Source: Halichondria panicea | Lineage: Eukaryota > Porifera > Demospongiae > Suberitida > Halichondriidae | Length of the DNA stretch: 64,000 nt | Assembly: GCF_963675165.1 (NCBI RefSeq) | Contig: NC_087383.1 | Span: 2,758,979 to 2,822,978 of the forward strand | Reading direction: 5' to 3' | Part shown: in pieces, positions 34,533 through 47,739 of the stretch | Numbering within the stretch: position 1 is the stretch's first letter | Layout of the letters: every line of letters starts with the position of its first letter | Translations under genes and position numbers: made by a program | The notes under the pieces: generated by a model | Told to the model about the DNA's origin: nothing | The model's database searches: none | Seen by the model: the letters and a program-made list of their open reading frames with translations, nothing else

Positions 34533-35959
34533 TGGTGGGCCGTTTGTTTCAAAATTCAAATGTTACATTTTCATTCAAGAGCATTCAAGATTATTCATTC
34601 AAGATTCAAGATTTTGATGGATGCATAAACATGCATAATTTTAGATGACTTTAGCCACACTTTGTGGTTTTATTGCATGGTGTAGTTGTTTTAATTAACA
34701 GGAAATGGGGTTCACAATAATCAACTCCCTCCCTCAGTAGTGGTAAGGTGATTCCCAAACCAGAAACATGACATTGATTGACGAAAATTAACAAGAGGTC
34801 AGGGGTTCGTTGCCGACCTTCGAGTTTTGAGCATTAAGCAAAGGACATCTTATAAATGTTGTGTTTTAATGACTGTATATGCATGCATGGCATGCATATC
34901 TTGAATAATTATTGTCGACTTGAATGCATTAAAATCTTGAATGACAATTGCATGGTCTTGAATGGTCAGTGGATCTTTGGATCAATTTAAATTTATTTTG
35001 GGCAGAATTTCAAATCGATAGAAATTTATGTATTTTTTGATTTTGAATATTTTGAAACTGCAAGAGTACATGCAAATGAGTGCATTCTATTTTCAATTCT
35101 TGAGGTCCTGAGTTTCGTGCAGAAAAAAGCAGTTTCATATTTTGCACCCACAGGGGTTAGCTTATAATGACCTTTGTACTCTAAGAAGCTGTGCACTTTA
35201 TAGTCTGTTATAAAATCAGTATTATGTGCACCTAGCTTGTATGCGTACAGGTTATGTTAACAGTTGTATCCCACCCTGATTGACAATGACAATTACACCC
35301 CTGTCTGTATAGGTGTTCCAAGTACCATGGCCAATAGATGAGTGTTCCCAGCATACAGACGGTACTATACATATAATCATACAGTTGTTCGATTGCACAC
35401 ACACACACACAATAATATCATAATTTAATTGATCCTTCAACATTGAAATGTTTAATAATATTAATTATGTACAGTTAAGGAAGTACATTATTATATTATA
35501 CATAGCAGAGTCGTGCAGTTGGCTAGCCTCGAGGAAGTGATTGGGATATCAAGGCTAGCAGTTGGCAAGGTTATATTCTGGCTATATTTAGCATTGCATT
35601 GGAGCATGGCTTCTCAAGAGTACAAAGGTCATTTTAAGCAAACCCTGTGGATGCTATAAGCGCTAGTGATGGTCAAAAATTGAAAATGCTTTTTCTGCAC
35701 GAAACTCAGGACCAATTCTTCCTCAAGAAATTAAAAGTAGAATGCACTCATTTGCATGTACTCTTGCAGTTTCAAAATATTCAAAATCAAAAAATATATA
35801 AATTTCTATCGATTCGAAATTCTGCCCAAAACAAAATTTAAATTGATCCAAAGATCCACTGACCTTGAATGAATACTGTATATGCATCTTGAATGAATGT
35901 ATTGTAATCTGAATGAAAATATAACATTAATTTTGAATTTTGAAACAAACGGCCCACCA
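34533..35959. mobile_element. Foldback element, second copy (1427 bp)
   Basis: Same TIRs (TGGTGGGCCG...CGGCCCACCA) and flanking TA as at 29427-30901, duplicated with the 5 kb block. It is shorter by 48 bp because of internal deletions near the left TIR and in the arm. The nested 34-bp insertion is kept at 35524-35557. Confidence 0.7.
35524..35557. mobile_element. 34-bp mini-insertion (duplicated copy)
   Basis: Identical to 30467-30500, including the gcagttggc repeats on both sides (35515-35523, 35558-35566). Present in both 5 kb copies, so this insertion predates the duplication. Confidence 0.65.
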
Positions 35960-36239
35960 TACACCATAGCAAAAACACATTGATTTTACAATGTAAAAGG
36001 GTGGGCCAGCTCAGCACAATTCAAATAGCAATCAAAATTCCAGGCTCTTAAACGAATAGGACTATTATATCATTCAATGACAATTTAGAGAAAAGTAGCG
36101 AAGTACATAGTATGTTAGAACATTAGGTCGTTAATTAATTGCAACGTGTCAATAGTACATGCAGATGATGTAAATAATTGAAGAATGCTCACATGCAATT
36201 GTCAATGAATACATGCAATTTGTTAATGAAATCCAATTT

Positions 36240-37850
36240 AACACTCTGAGGATTTTAAAAGTTCATGAGGAAGATGAGCAGATTAACATTCACTTTGGCC
36301 CTCCCAAACATCTTCATGATTGCCAGGCCCTCGTATTGCAGCTGAAGGAGGTCCTGTGTGGGGAGAAGAGAGGGAAGTGAAACACTTCAACTGGTGTATA
36401 AGACAAAGAATGCATGTATTTGTAAGACAAATGAATACATGTACTTACATACACCGTACAAGCATACCAACACTATACCTGACACAAGGCAGTAAACTTC
36501 TTGAACACTTTACGTACCTACCATCTACCTGTACACACACCCTCACCTGGAGGACCAGCTCCACCTTCTCTATCTGCCTGATGTGATCTCAAACACAACA
36601 TTTCCGAATCTGAACCTGGGCGAGTAAGAAATAATGTTCACATAATTATAGCATAACTTTGCATAAGATCAAGGTCGTAGCAAGAGGTCAGGCTGGTCAG
36701 ATTTTGGCCTAACCACTTTTTGCAGCTGGGTATAGTAATGGTCGTAAATATTGTAAGTGATAATGCGCATGCTGTTTTGGTGAGGAAAAGTGAGGGCCTT
36801 TTTCTTAGGTAAAAAATTCACCACTGTATGCAAAAGTTCCAATAGTACAAAAACAGTTGACCTTTAATTGTAAGTTGGCCTGACCACTTTAAAGTTGCTT
36901 GCTACGCCCCTCCATGAAGATTGGGGCATAAAAATAAGTTAATATAGCCTCACACTGGAGGAATTGTTAAAGTCTAGATTAGTAGTAGAGTCTGAGCTTC
37001 AGTCAAACAGTGGACAAAGTACGTACCAGAGCAATTAATGGCACATGTGATGATTATCATGTTGTTTAATAGAAGTATGCTAGTATAACGGCTACTCAAG
37101 TATACGGAGACTCACAGAGTGGGTGGAGCATATCTCCATGAACGCCGATGTATGGATGATTGGCTTGGTCACGTCAGAGTACTTGTTGATACCCAGCCTT
37201 CTGTCCAGGGGGTCCACTGTCGATGCTCGCAAGAACTCTCTGTGGGGGGTACAATGAGTGTATGTATAATTATTCATACCCTCTGCATGGCAACGAAAAT
37301 AGCTAATTTGCAATTTAGATCATACGATACTTTAGTAGAAGGTAGAAACACACATGACCATCATCACATGACCATCATTCGTACATACACACTTTCAACT
37401 ATTTGACTACAAATTCAGTTTTGGTTATCACATTTCTTATACCTAAACTTCTTGAAGGCGTCCGAGTGTACGGGTTCATTACTGACAGAGCAGCACTCTC
37501 AGCCTCAAACTGTGCAAAGGAACAGGAAAAACACGATAAACTCTTAAACCAACAGATATAACCAGACAATAATCATGGAAAGTTAACGATGCTGATTTGG
37601 CGTTTTTCACCAACAAATAATATCTAGTCCAGTACTAATTTAATGTACATAGATGCAGTGCATAATGTAGGCCATACTCTGTGCAGGTATACTGTACCAC
37701 TTTTATCACCTGTTGTTTGTAGCACTCAAATATCTACCCCATCGGCACACTGCTCTGCTCCAACTCCTCACAGCGATCCAGTGCCTTCTTGAGCTCTTCC
37801 TTCATCACAAGTCTCTCTTGCACAGCAGACTGGGTAATAGATTGCATGGT
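36240..37850 (-). pseudogene. CCG 3' module, copy F
   Basis: Same order as copy E: beta-prime (about 37834-37722), gamma (about 37507-37445, frame altered by one base compared with copy E), delta (about 37240-37110, open), epsilon remnant and zeta (36352-36240 region, ending NLLIFLMNF then TAA). Beta-prime ends in a stop right after SSVP-like sequence region in related copies, so splicing to gamma is doubtful. Confidence 0.4.
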
Positions 37851-38522
37851 GGTCATGTACACACACTGGTATACAGATACAACCATCACAACATCGTGGT
37901 AGTGGTACAGTAGTTATATAATTGCAGGTACATGTATTAATGAAAGCACCGCAGGTGCTGATGCCTCGGTGGAGGTGCAAAGCTACATAACATAAAGCTA
38001 CACACATTATCATGATGAATATTTTTGCATTTTTGCTGCATGCAAACTCAAAATTGCATGGTGGTCGATCATGTACACACACACACACAGGTAATACAAC
38101 CACCATGTGGTAGTGGTACAGCTGTTTGCTCACTGCATTACCACAAAACAACAAAATACCATACAATGTTGCTATGCAAACAACATGTGGTCCTAAGCAA
38201 TGATGGCTTCTAGCACTTGTATGTTAAATGGGTACTTTTTGAGGGTTACAAAATGGCTAATCTGCGAGACCCTCAAAATTTACCCGCTATAAGGTGGCAT
38301 CAATATTATAGTAAATGCTCTCACGATCTACTCTTGGTGGTATATATGGAAACTCACATACAAATTATGGTGAGGATCTGAAATGGAGAATGGGCGGGGA
38401 CTAGCTTGCATATACCAGCAGATATGATATACATGTAGCTACTAACCGTCCACTGAATGTATGGAAAGCAGTGTGAAGGCTGAAGAAACTGTTAGTACGA
38501 AGTACTGCAAAGGACATCAAAC

Positions 38523-39790
38523 AGTGCATGTACATAGTGGGACCATATAGGCAGTGCATGTACATAGTGGGACCATAGGCAGTGCATGTACATAGTGGGG
38601 CCATAGGCAGTGCATGTACATAGTGGGGCCATAGGCAGTGCATGTACATAGTGGGACCATAGGCAGTGCATGTACATAGTGGGACCATAGGCAGTGCATG
38701 TACATACTGGGACCATAAGCAGTGCATGTACATAGTGGGGCCATAAGCAGTGCGTGTACATAGTGGGACCATAGGCAGTGCATGTACATAGTGGGACCAT
38801 AAGCAGTGCGTGTACATAGTGGGACCATAGGCAGTGCGTGTACATAGTGGGACCATAGGCAGTGCGTGTACATAGTGGGACCATAGGCAGTGCCTGTACA
38901 TAGTGGGACCATAGGCAGTGCGTGTACATAGTGGGACCATAGGTAGTGCGTGTACATAGTGGGACCATAGGCAGTGCGTGTACATAGTGGGACCATAGGC
39001 AGTGCGTGTACATAGTGGGACCATAGGCAGTGCGTGTACATAGTGGGACCATAGGCAGTGCGTGTACATAGTGGGACCATAGGCAGTGCGTGTACATAGT
39101 GGGACCATAGGCAGTGCGTGTACATAGTGGGGCCATAAGCAAGGCAGTGCGTGTACATAGTGGGGCCATAAGCAGTGCATGTACATAGTGGGACCATACG
39201 CAGTGCGTGTACATAGTGGGACCATAGGCAGTGCATGTACATAGTGGGACCATAGGCAGTGAGTGTACATAGTGGGACCATAGGCAGTGCATGTACATAG
39301 TGGGACCATAAGCAGTGCATGTACATAGTGGGGCCATAGGCAGTGCATGTACATAGTGGGACCATAGGCAGTGCATGTACATAGTGGGACCATAGGCAGT
39401 GCGTGTACATAGTGGGACCATAAGCAGTGCATGTACATAGTGGGACCATACGCAGTGCATGTACATAGTGGGACCATAGGCAGTGCATGTACATAGTGGG
39501 ACCACAGGCAGTGCGTGTACATAGTGGGACCATAAGCAGTGCATGTACATAGTGGGGCCATAGGCAGTGCATGTACATAGTGGGACCACAGGCAGTGCGT
39601 GTACATAGTGGGACCATAAGCAGTGCATGTACATAGTGGGGCCATAGGCAGTGCATGTACATAGTGGGACCATAGGCAGTGCATGTACATAGTGGGACCA
39701 TAGGCAGTGCGTGTACATAGTGGGACCATAGGCAGTGCATGTACATAGTGGGACCATAGGCAGTGCATGTACATAGTGGGACCATAAGCT
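38523..39790. repeat. 28-bp minisatellite, about 45 units
   Basis: The unit is gtacatagtgggaccatagg followed by cagtgcat, with variants at three positions (gcAtgt/gcGtgt, ggAcc/ggGcc, aGgc/aAgc). Units from about 38810 to 39140 are almost all of the gcgtgt type, while flanking units mix types, suggesting local homogenisation. Because 28 is one more than a multiple of three and the minus strand has no stop in any phase, all three minus frames stay open for 430-465 codons and encode the same 28-residue repeat. I regard these frames as a by-product. Confidence 0.95.
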
Positions 39791-41158
39791 CTGTACACAC
39801 ACTAGATGTCAATTTGAGTACCTTTTCTACTTTGCTTAAGACAATCATTCCGCCAAATTTGTCCGGTGGCTGCCCCCTGAACCCCCCCCAAATGTTCAAC
39901 AGCGTACGGCAGTCGTCATTTCCCCCCTTAGCTTAAAAATCCTGCTTGAAACCATGACAATAGTGAGTATTTGTGACATACCGTATAAGTAGAGGTTGTA
40001 TGGTGAAAATGTTCGTATATTTCGTACTGTAGAGCATCATACACTGTACGAAAAATAAAACTACAAAACTATTCTACAGTAATAGGCTCAATGTGGCTGT
40101 ATGAATATTTAAAATACGAAATATTTCCAGTCCTACAGTATTATAAACTCTTTAATCACAACTTTGGTAAACATAATATTATTTCTTACCTAAACTTCTT
40201 GAAGGCATGAGTGAGTGTTCGGATTCATTACTGGCGGGCATCATTCTCAGTCTCAACTCACATCAACCTCCAGCATGGGGTGGGTCGATCACAGTGACAT
40301 AACACACACAAACTGTGCAAAGGAACAGGAAAACATGATAAACCGGCATTACGGTAACTTAAACCAACAGATGATAAATGGACTAAAATCATGAAAACTC
40401 ACTAATAATAACGAGTGTTGCAAACTGCGATGTGCTAATGCATGCCTCTCACTTATAGTTTCGATTAGGGGGGGAGGGGCTAAATGAGGCTCTTTATACT
40501 GCTAATCACAGGGGCCCCTCTTTCCGTATTCCCCCAAAACCTATAATCGCAGTCACGTGACCCCTAACCTCTAGCGTGAGAGATATGAATGGGCACGTAC
40601 ATGTAACATCTGCTTAACCGGTACCTCGCGGATATGACACAACAAATCTACTGCAACCTGTAAGATTAGTCTGATATACATGTACCACAGAAACAGTGTG
40701 CTTGTGTACATGCTAATTTAAAACTACTCACATCTGCATAGTTCCAATTTTCACTCCAGCTCAGCCATGACACCCGGGTCCATGATTTGATATCTCTTGA
40801 GCAGCTTCTCCTCCATGTCTAGATGACTGCACTTCTAGAAGGTAAAAGGAAAACAAAATAATGCATTTGGTAAAGATCTACTCTCATGCAAACAACATTG
40901 TAATTAGTATTGAGAGCAAATACATGTGATGATCATTACCAAATTTACTGGTAAAGGGTCAAACTGTTAGCAAGAGAGTTCATAATAGACGAACTCTTGC
41001 TGTTAGTATGTAAAATTGCCAGCTATGGACCCCAACTAGTACCTACATGCAAATTTTAGGGGGGGGAATTGGAGCTAGGGGGAATATCCCCCTTCCCCCC
41101 TGTATGACACACTGCTCACCCTTTAGAAGACTGCCCCCCCCCATACACACACACTCAC
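39791..41158. other. Spacer and EFR3 3' flank with degenerate alpha exon
   Basis: 39791-40300 has no recognisable gene; a degenerate CCG gamma-like exon is near 40200-40255. From 40310 the sequence copies 4040-4878, including the decayed alpha-like exon (about 40739-40835). Confidence 0.55.
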
Positions 41159-43104
41159 CCTTCTAGAAGAATGTCCCACAATAGCCTTCGGAGCTGTCTC
41201 CTTCCTCTTAGCAATCACTCCATCGATGTGCGTCTTGAGTACCTCGTTTCGACTAATCTTGGGCGCTAGATACAGCACACCTGCCACTGTAGCATGTAGC
41301 ACCACTCTGTGATGTGCCTCAAGACCTTTCTCCTTCACAGCAAGCTCTTGCAGCTGGTGTAGGAACACCAGTATATCTGAGAGCCTTTGATATAAGAATT
41401 CCAGTGTCAGGAGAAATACGAGTTGGTAGAAAGCGAGTGTGTTAGCAGGGCTAGTGCAGAGAGTTTTGGCCAGTTCCAGGAGATTGGTGAAGAGAAAGTT
41501 GACTGTTTTAGAGAGGAATCCTTTCTAAACCACACCCTCCAGACTCACCCAATCACTGCACAAGGGGAGGGTATAAATACACGTACATGCACTGCACCTG
41601 ACATACATGTAGTGAAAGCTAAGACAAAAGCTCATATGGACCTGTGTAACTAACAAATAAAATATAGTGTGCCTCAAATGCACACTGAACATAGCAAGGT
41701 ACACACACACACACACATCCACATACGTGTTGAGAGGAATCTTGTCCTTGTTGGCATGGTGATCTACGAGACGATGCCAGAGTAGGGCCACATCCAGCTG
41801 TGTGCTGGGCTCTCGAATGAGGAGCAATTGATCGAGGGAGGCAAACAGTTGCCCTGGGAACGCCGTCTCCAGCACTGATGCGTGACAGGTGTCAGCCACC
41901 GCCCACAAACACTTGACCAGGGAGGTAGTCAACATGGGGCTGCATAATAAAGGAGAGAGTACAATTATGGAAGCTTAAACACTTAGTAATGCACGCAGTC
42001 TATTGTGCATGGTCACATAATTATAAGCACGTCATCCTCTATAATATAATCAAAGGTTACTGCTATAAACAGGACTCACGAAGGCACCAGAATCAGAGAA
42101 CACGTACATGTACAAACAGTGTTTATGACAGGAAACTAAACACATACATGTACACAAATAGCTAAATGAAGCAATAGCTTTAAAATATCATTCTCACCTG
42201 TTTTGAGTGTCCTGAGCTGCCAGAGGATGTACAGACAGTCCAGTGGTGGCTCCGCTATCAAGACCCCCTGAGGCCACGGGTACATAAGAGTTGATGAGCC
42301 CCAGTATATCTGGCTTGTGATAGTCGGGAAGGACTCCTGCAAACTCCCCCACAGTGATAGTGATGGATTGCTGAAAGGTCAGAGAGGACGTGAGGTCGGG
42401 GGGGCCTTCTGAAACGGTTTCTATGGAGATACGGAGGTGGCGGACCAGTGTACAGAATATATCCAGTACAGACAGGCCTGCATGAGTGGACACAAGCTAA
42501 GTAATGTAAATACATGTATGCAGATTTAAAGCGTGGAATTAAACCACACTACCGTATTACTAGAATGTTTTGCGAGCATCAAACATTTGCGAATTTTGCG
42601 AGGGTTGATCAATTCGCAACAATAATATCGGCAAAACCTAAATTATTACTAGTAAATACACACGATCTTTGCCAGAACGCAATAGTTAGATTGCAAAACG
42701 TCAAATTTTCTGCTGATTTGGCTCATTCGAAAAGGTTTTTTCACTCGCAAAATATTCTAGTAATACGGTACGTATAATTATAAAGATTAAGCCAGTGTCA
42801 AAACATACAATGTCACGATCATGTACAAACTTTAATAACAGCTATGACAGCATCTACGTATGAAGAAGAAATGCGTATAGCCTTCTTTAGAAAATGGCTC
42901 AAAAATAGTGTTGAAACCATACAAGTACTTTACCATAGAGACTCACCTAGAGAGCTGTCTGCTGCCACGGCAACACACTTAGAGAGTGTGCCGAGGATCC
43001 CCTGTTTGGTCTCCCAGGACTCCTTCACCCTGGCATCCAGGTGGTCCACCAGCGACTGGACGGCCTTGTACCGATCCTGTCTCTGTGGGGGTACGTGTAT
43101 AGTG

Positions 43105-44640
43105 GATAATGTACACAGGGGGGCTGTGGGGGAGGTACATTTAAGATAATGTACCCTGGGGGACTCGGGTTGTGGGGGGTACATGTAAGTGGATAATGTG
43201 CACTGGGGGCTGTGGGGGTACATGTAAGTGGATAATGTATACTGGGGGCTGTGGGGGCACATGTAAGTGGATAATGTACACTGGGGGCTGTGGGGGAACA
43301 TGTAAGTGGATAATGTACACTGGGAGGCTGTGGGGGGTACATGTAAGTGGATAATGTACACTGGGGGCTGTGGGGGCACATGTAAGTGGATAATGTACAC
43401 TGGGAGGCTGTGGGGGCACATGTAAGTGGATAATGTACACTGGGAGGCTGTGGGGGCACATGTAAGTGGATAATGTACACTGGGGGCTGTGGGGGCACAT
43501 GTAAGTGGATAATGTACACTGGGGGCTGTGGGGGCACATGTAAGTGGATAATGTACACTGGGGGCTGTGGGGGCACATGTAAGTGGATAATGTACACTGG
43601 GGGCTGTGGGGGCACATGTAAGTGAATAATGTACACTGGGAGGCTGTGGGGGTACATGTAAGTGGATAATGTACACTGGGGGCTGTGGGGGCACATGTAA
43701 GTGGATAATGTACACTGGGGGCTGTGGGGGCACATGTAAGTGGATAATGTACACTGGGGGCTGTGGGGGCACATGTAAGTAGATAATGTACACTGGGGGC
43801 TGTGGGGGCACATGTAAGTGGATAATGTACACTGGGGGCTGTGGGGGCACATGTAAGTGGATAATGTACACTGGGAGGCTGTGGGGGCACATGTAAGTGG
43901 ATAATGTACACTGGGGGCTGTGGGGCACATGTAAGTGGATAATGTACACTGGGGGCTGTGGGGGCACATGTAAGTGGATAATGTACACTGGGAGGCTGTG
44001 GGGGCACATGTAAGTGGATAATGTACACTGGGGGCTGTGGGGCACATGTAAGTGGATAATGTACACTGGGGGCTGTGGGGGCACATGTAAGTGGATAATG
44101 TACACTGGGGGCTGTGGGGGCACATGTAAGTGGATAATGTACACTGGGGGCTGTGGGGGCACATGTAAGTGGATAATGTACACTGGGAGGCTGTGGGGGC
44201 ACATGTAAGTGGATAATGTACACTGGGAGGCTGTGGGGGTACATGTAAGTGGATAATGTACACTGGGACGCTGTGGGGGCACATGTAAGTGGATAATGTA
44301 CACTGGGAGGCTGTGGGGGCACATGTAAGTGGATAATGTACACTGGGAGGCTGTGGGGGCACATGTAAGTGGATAATGTACACTGGGAGGCTGTGGGGGC
44401 ACATGTAAGTGGATAATGTACACTGGGGGGCTGTGGGGGGCACATGTAAGTGAATAATGTACACTGGGAGGCTGTGGGGGTACATGTAAGTGGATAATGT
44501 ACACTGGGAGGCTGTGGGGCACATGTAAGTGGATAATGTACACTGGGGGCTGTGGGGGCACATGTAAGTGGATAATGTACACTGGGAGGCTGTGGGGGTA
44601 CATGTAAGTGGATAATGTACACTGGGGGGCTGTGGGGGGC
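43105..44640. repeat. 39-40 bp minisatellite, long allele (about 37 units)
   Basis: Units read cacatgtaagtggataatgt then acactgggggctgtggggg (39 bp) or with aggct (40 bp), tightly homogenised. Located in EFR3 copy 2 intron 6. The minus strand is open in three frames (493-557 codons, PPQPPSVHYPLTCA-type repeats); those frames change from unit to unit length and are not genes. Confidence 0.95.
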
Positions 44641-44757
44641 TACGTATAATTATATCAATTATAATTTTTGGTTACGAAATACTGAATGTAGGGCATAATA
44701 GGTTCTTTCCACAAGCATAATAGGCTGAATTTGGGGCAGTGCTCAAAAGCATAATAG

Positions 44758-44812
44758 GCATCCAGGTGGTCCACCAGCGACTGGACAGCCTTGTACCAAT
44801 CCTGTCTCTATG
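44758..44812 (-). pseudogene. Duplicated 5' half of EFR3 exon 7
   Basis: The first about 50 bp of exon 7 plus its acceptor (compare 43031-43085) recur on the far side of the minisatellite, with a few substitutions (CTGTCTCTA versus CTGTCTCTG) and followed by four further degenerate repeat units to 44950. So the array and part of the exon were duplicated together. It could act as a decoy acceptor. Confidence 0.7.
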
Positions 44813-47739
44813 GGGGTACGTGTACAGTGGACAATGTACACTAGAGGGCTGTAGGGGTACGTGTTAGATACTGTACCCTGGGGGGCTGTGGGGGGATAAG
44901 ATAATGTACACTGGGGGGTACATGTCTACACTGTAAGTAGACACTGGAGGGAACAATTGAAATGCTTGAATAAACAATCTTGTTCAGAAAGTGACGGAGT
45001 ATGTTGGACCTGAAAGCTATCAATGTTACGTTATGGACAGTCAAGTCAGAATTTACAGTCGACCGTACACGACCATAAGTATCAAGCATGATCAAGGGCG
45101 TATACAGAGAAGAGGGCATGCAACTCACTATGTACCCTACCCTACGTACTCATCCGACTTCGTATCAGAGACCGGATATGCTAAAAATAGAATTCAGTAT
45201 ACGGACGTGAACATGTGGGCGGTGCTGTTTACGGAGTTATAATTATGGGTGTGTACATCAGAGCTGCCTTTGCTAGCTAGCTAACATAACATGAACAGTG
45301 CAGTATTATTTTAGAGAAGTGTCATGACCAGTCCTAGTCCAGCCAGGTCCAATATAACCCCTTCGAGCAGGAAGTTAAGTGCTGGGCGCATTGTTAAGAA
45401 GTACCAGAGACTCAGGAAGACAGGTTTATTGTACCTAGGTTTCATCTTCTTGGAGTTGCAACTGTTGGATGGTTTGCCTCTTTGCCTTTGACACTGCTAG
45501 TACGAGCCATACTGCTGCTGAGAACTAGTTTTACTATGCTGCAATCAAGCTAGCTAGCTAGCACAGATATAAAAAATACTTTGATTTACCTTGTGCGGTC
45601 AAAGGTTACGCATGGGCGTTTTTGTGGGCAGTTCTAAAAATAGCTCAATACAAAGTCGGATGATCTGAGAATAGGGCGAGAGTTGCATGCCCTCTTCTCT
45701 GTATACGCCCTTGGCATGGTGCACTAATAATAATACACTATGGTGAGAACCGTTTCCAAGTTGGCCACCAGTATATACGTGTACCTGCATGGCTTCCACG
45801 ACGATGACGTACACACCAGCTGTGAATTCCTTGTCCGAAATCCATAGTTTGTTTAGGTCAAAGTGTCTACAAGGGAAGCAATGGAGTGGTACTATATACA
45901 CAGGAAATGAGACAATGGTTGTCATGGTACTAGACCTGCTGAGACAACATTGCACAATAGGTCATAGCACTTTACTAACATCAGGAGTTCAATAAGAATC
46001 CTAATGCACTCCTGCTGAACATGCAGTTCCATTTAAGTTAGGGAAACCACCTTGCTTACAAGTACAGTGTTGTAATACCTACGCATGTACACTGTATACA
46101 TATACATTAGGGAAACCACCTTGCCTACAAGTAGCACCTACGCACACGAGGCATTGACTGACTTACTGCAGTATTGGCTTGAGGACACTGTCGATGTGAG
46201 AGAGTCTGGCAAAAGTGATGAGCTCAGTGAGACTATCCTGAGAGTACCCTCCCAGACTGTCTCCCTCCCTCCACAACAGGCTGGATCTCACCAGACTCTC
46301 TGTCAGAGTGGGAGGGGGGTTACTATGGGCACACACGGCATACTCATACACATTGCCTAAGGCCACCAATGGGTAATAGTGCGTGTACGTCGCTCATTGA
46401 AGCTACAGTATGTATGATTGTGTATTAGCCAAGTGCTCCAGGAGCAGCAACTTGTAGATACTATTAATGTTATTACATAATTATAGTATACCTTGACTGG
46501 GCGACACTGTGACTGTGCATATTGAAGAGGAAGGGCGGCACTATCTTGTTCATGTGATCAAGGTCCCAAATGTTCATCTGGAGGTTGTCTTGCCGACCAA
46601 TCTTCTTTATTACTCCCCTCAGCCGTTGCAACCCAGCCATCTGCGTCCTGTGTGAGGTGTAGTGGGGAGGGGTGGAGTTGGTGATATAAGCAATGTGATC
46701 ACAAGTAATGCATGTGGCAGAGCACCCTAAGCGCGGTACAGTTAAAATATGACACCTAACACTTCGAACTGTGGCCACTCAAACTCATTTCATTTCAAAA
46801 CAGTGAATGTGCTCACACTCGTGATATTTGTCGGCGTCGTCGACATTCTTGGTGAGGCTAAGAGAGGCAAAGCGGTGGATGAGGAAGTCGTACTGTCTGT
46901 GGTAGGGGGTGTTCCCTTCCTCTCGCTCGGCAAACTTCACAAACTGTGTGTGTGTGGAGGAAGGGTCGTCAATGTGTTGTATACACAATACACTATTAAC
47001 AAAATGAAAAGTATATGTACATGCAATCTAATCGTGAAGATACACGTTCACTCTCTGCACTCACCCACCCACACACTCTACTCACACACCTACTCCCACA
47101 CCCACACACATCACACTCCCCCCTACTCACCGAATTGGTGGCCAGTTCTGTGTTGCTAGTTTCCAGCATATTATGCAGTATATCCAGGTAGCTATCCACA
47201 ATCAACTGGAGCTTTCGTGAGTCACAGGCTGACAGCAGCTTCTCCGTCACTTGCAGAGCCACACTCACATGCCTGGGGGGAGGGAGAGGCATGAAAATGG
47301 TATTTTGTACCACGTTTGTGAGAAAGCCATTGGTTGTATCATAGATATAACATTTAAAGTTCCCAGCCACATAAGATACATCATTTTCTGTTCCGGAGGT
47401 ACGGGGATGGTCGATAAATTTCCCTAGCTATACATGACATGTCGACATTGTATACTGTACAGGTGTGTCTCTGAAATAGTCGTCTAACCCGTTTCTCTCT
47501 CTTTTGCAGGCTCTGACGCAGTCTCAGAGCGAGGTACTCTCCAATATTGTCCAGATGGTCAGGGGAGGTTTGAACAAAGAAGAGCAGCTTGTCTATATTA
47601 GCAGACACAGGTGTGGGTGTTTGAGGGTCCTCTGGGAAGAGCCCATCAACCAGCCGTTTGTAGCGAGGTTTGGGGCAGCAGAAGCACGTCGCCATAGTTA
47701 GATCTAGTTCTGTGTCTTGATTGATTGTAGACCTAGCAT

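Larger units (their letters stand above)
33115..37915. repeat. 5 kb tandem duplication, copy 2
   Basis: Partner of 28080-32880. It has its own foldback element (34533-35959) and CCG 3' exons (36.2-37.85 kb), and carries one mini-insertion (34470-34507) that copy 1 lacks. The right part (36.2-38.25 kb) is present a third time at 52.1-54.2 kb. Confidence 0.85.
41159..47695 (-). pseudogene. EFR3-like gene, copy 2 (exons 1-10, with frameshifts)
   Basis: The fullest EFR3 copy. Exons: 47695-47489, 47272-47131, 46943-46819, 46647-46492, 46299-46167, 45866-45785, 43082-42947, 42477-42198, 41939-41727, 41555-41159. It starts MATCFCCPKPRYKRLVDGLF, matching the cysteine-rich palmitoylated N-terminus and RYKRLVD block of EFR3; later exons match the armadillo-like body. 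EFR3 tethers PI4KIIIalpha to the plasma membrane. Damage: one extra base at the start of exon 2 compared with copy 3, one extra base in exon 5, and TAG (41525-41527) in exon 10 where copy 1 has TTG. Exon 4 keeps MAGLQRLRGVIKK. Intron 6 is swollen by a minisatellite. The EFR3 C-terminal part beyond exon 10 is not identified. Sequencing indels could mimic part of this damage. Confidence 0.8.

Noticed and set aside
38523-39790. CRISPR-like regular repeats
   Set aside because: Units are contiguous with no spacers and the DNA is eukaryotic; it is a minisatellite.
38401-39899. Three overlapping minus-strand frames of 436-465 codons
   Set aside because: They are translations of the 28-bp minisatellite in three phases; the peptide is the same in each and there is no support for a gene.
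42930-44622. Three overlapping minus-strand frames of 493-557 codons, proline-rich
   Set aside because: Produced by the 39-40 bp minisatellite in EFR3 copy 2 intron 6; one merely reads into exon 7.
47504-47701. Plus-strand frame opposite EFR3 exon 1
   Set aside because: Antisense shadow of a well-supported exon.
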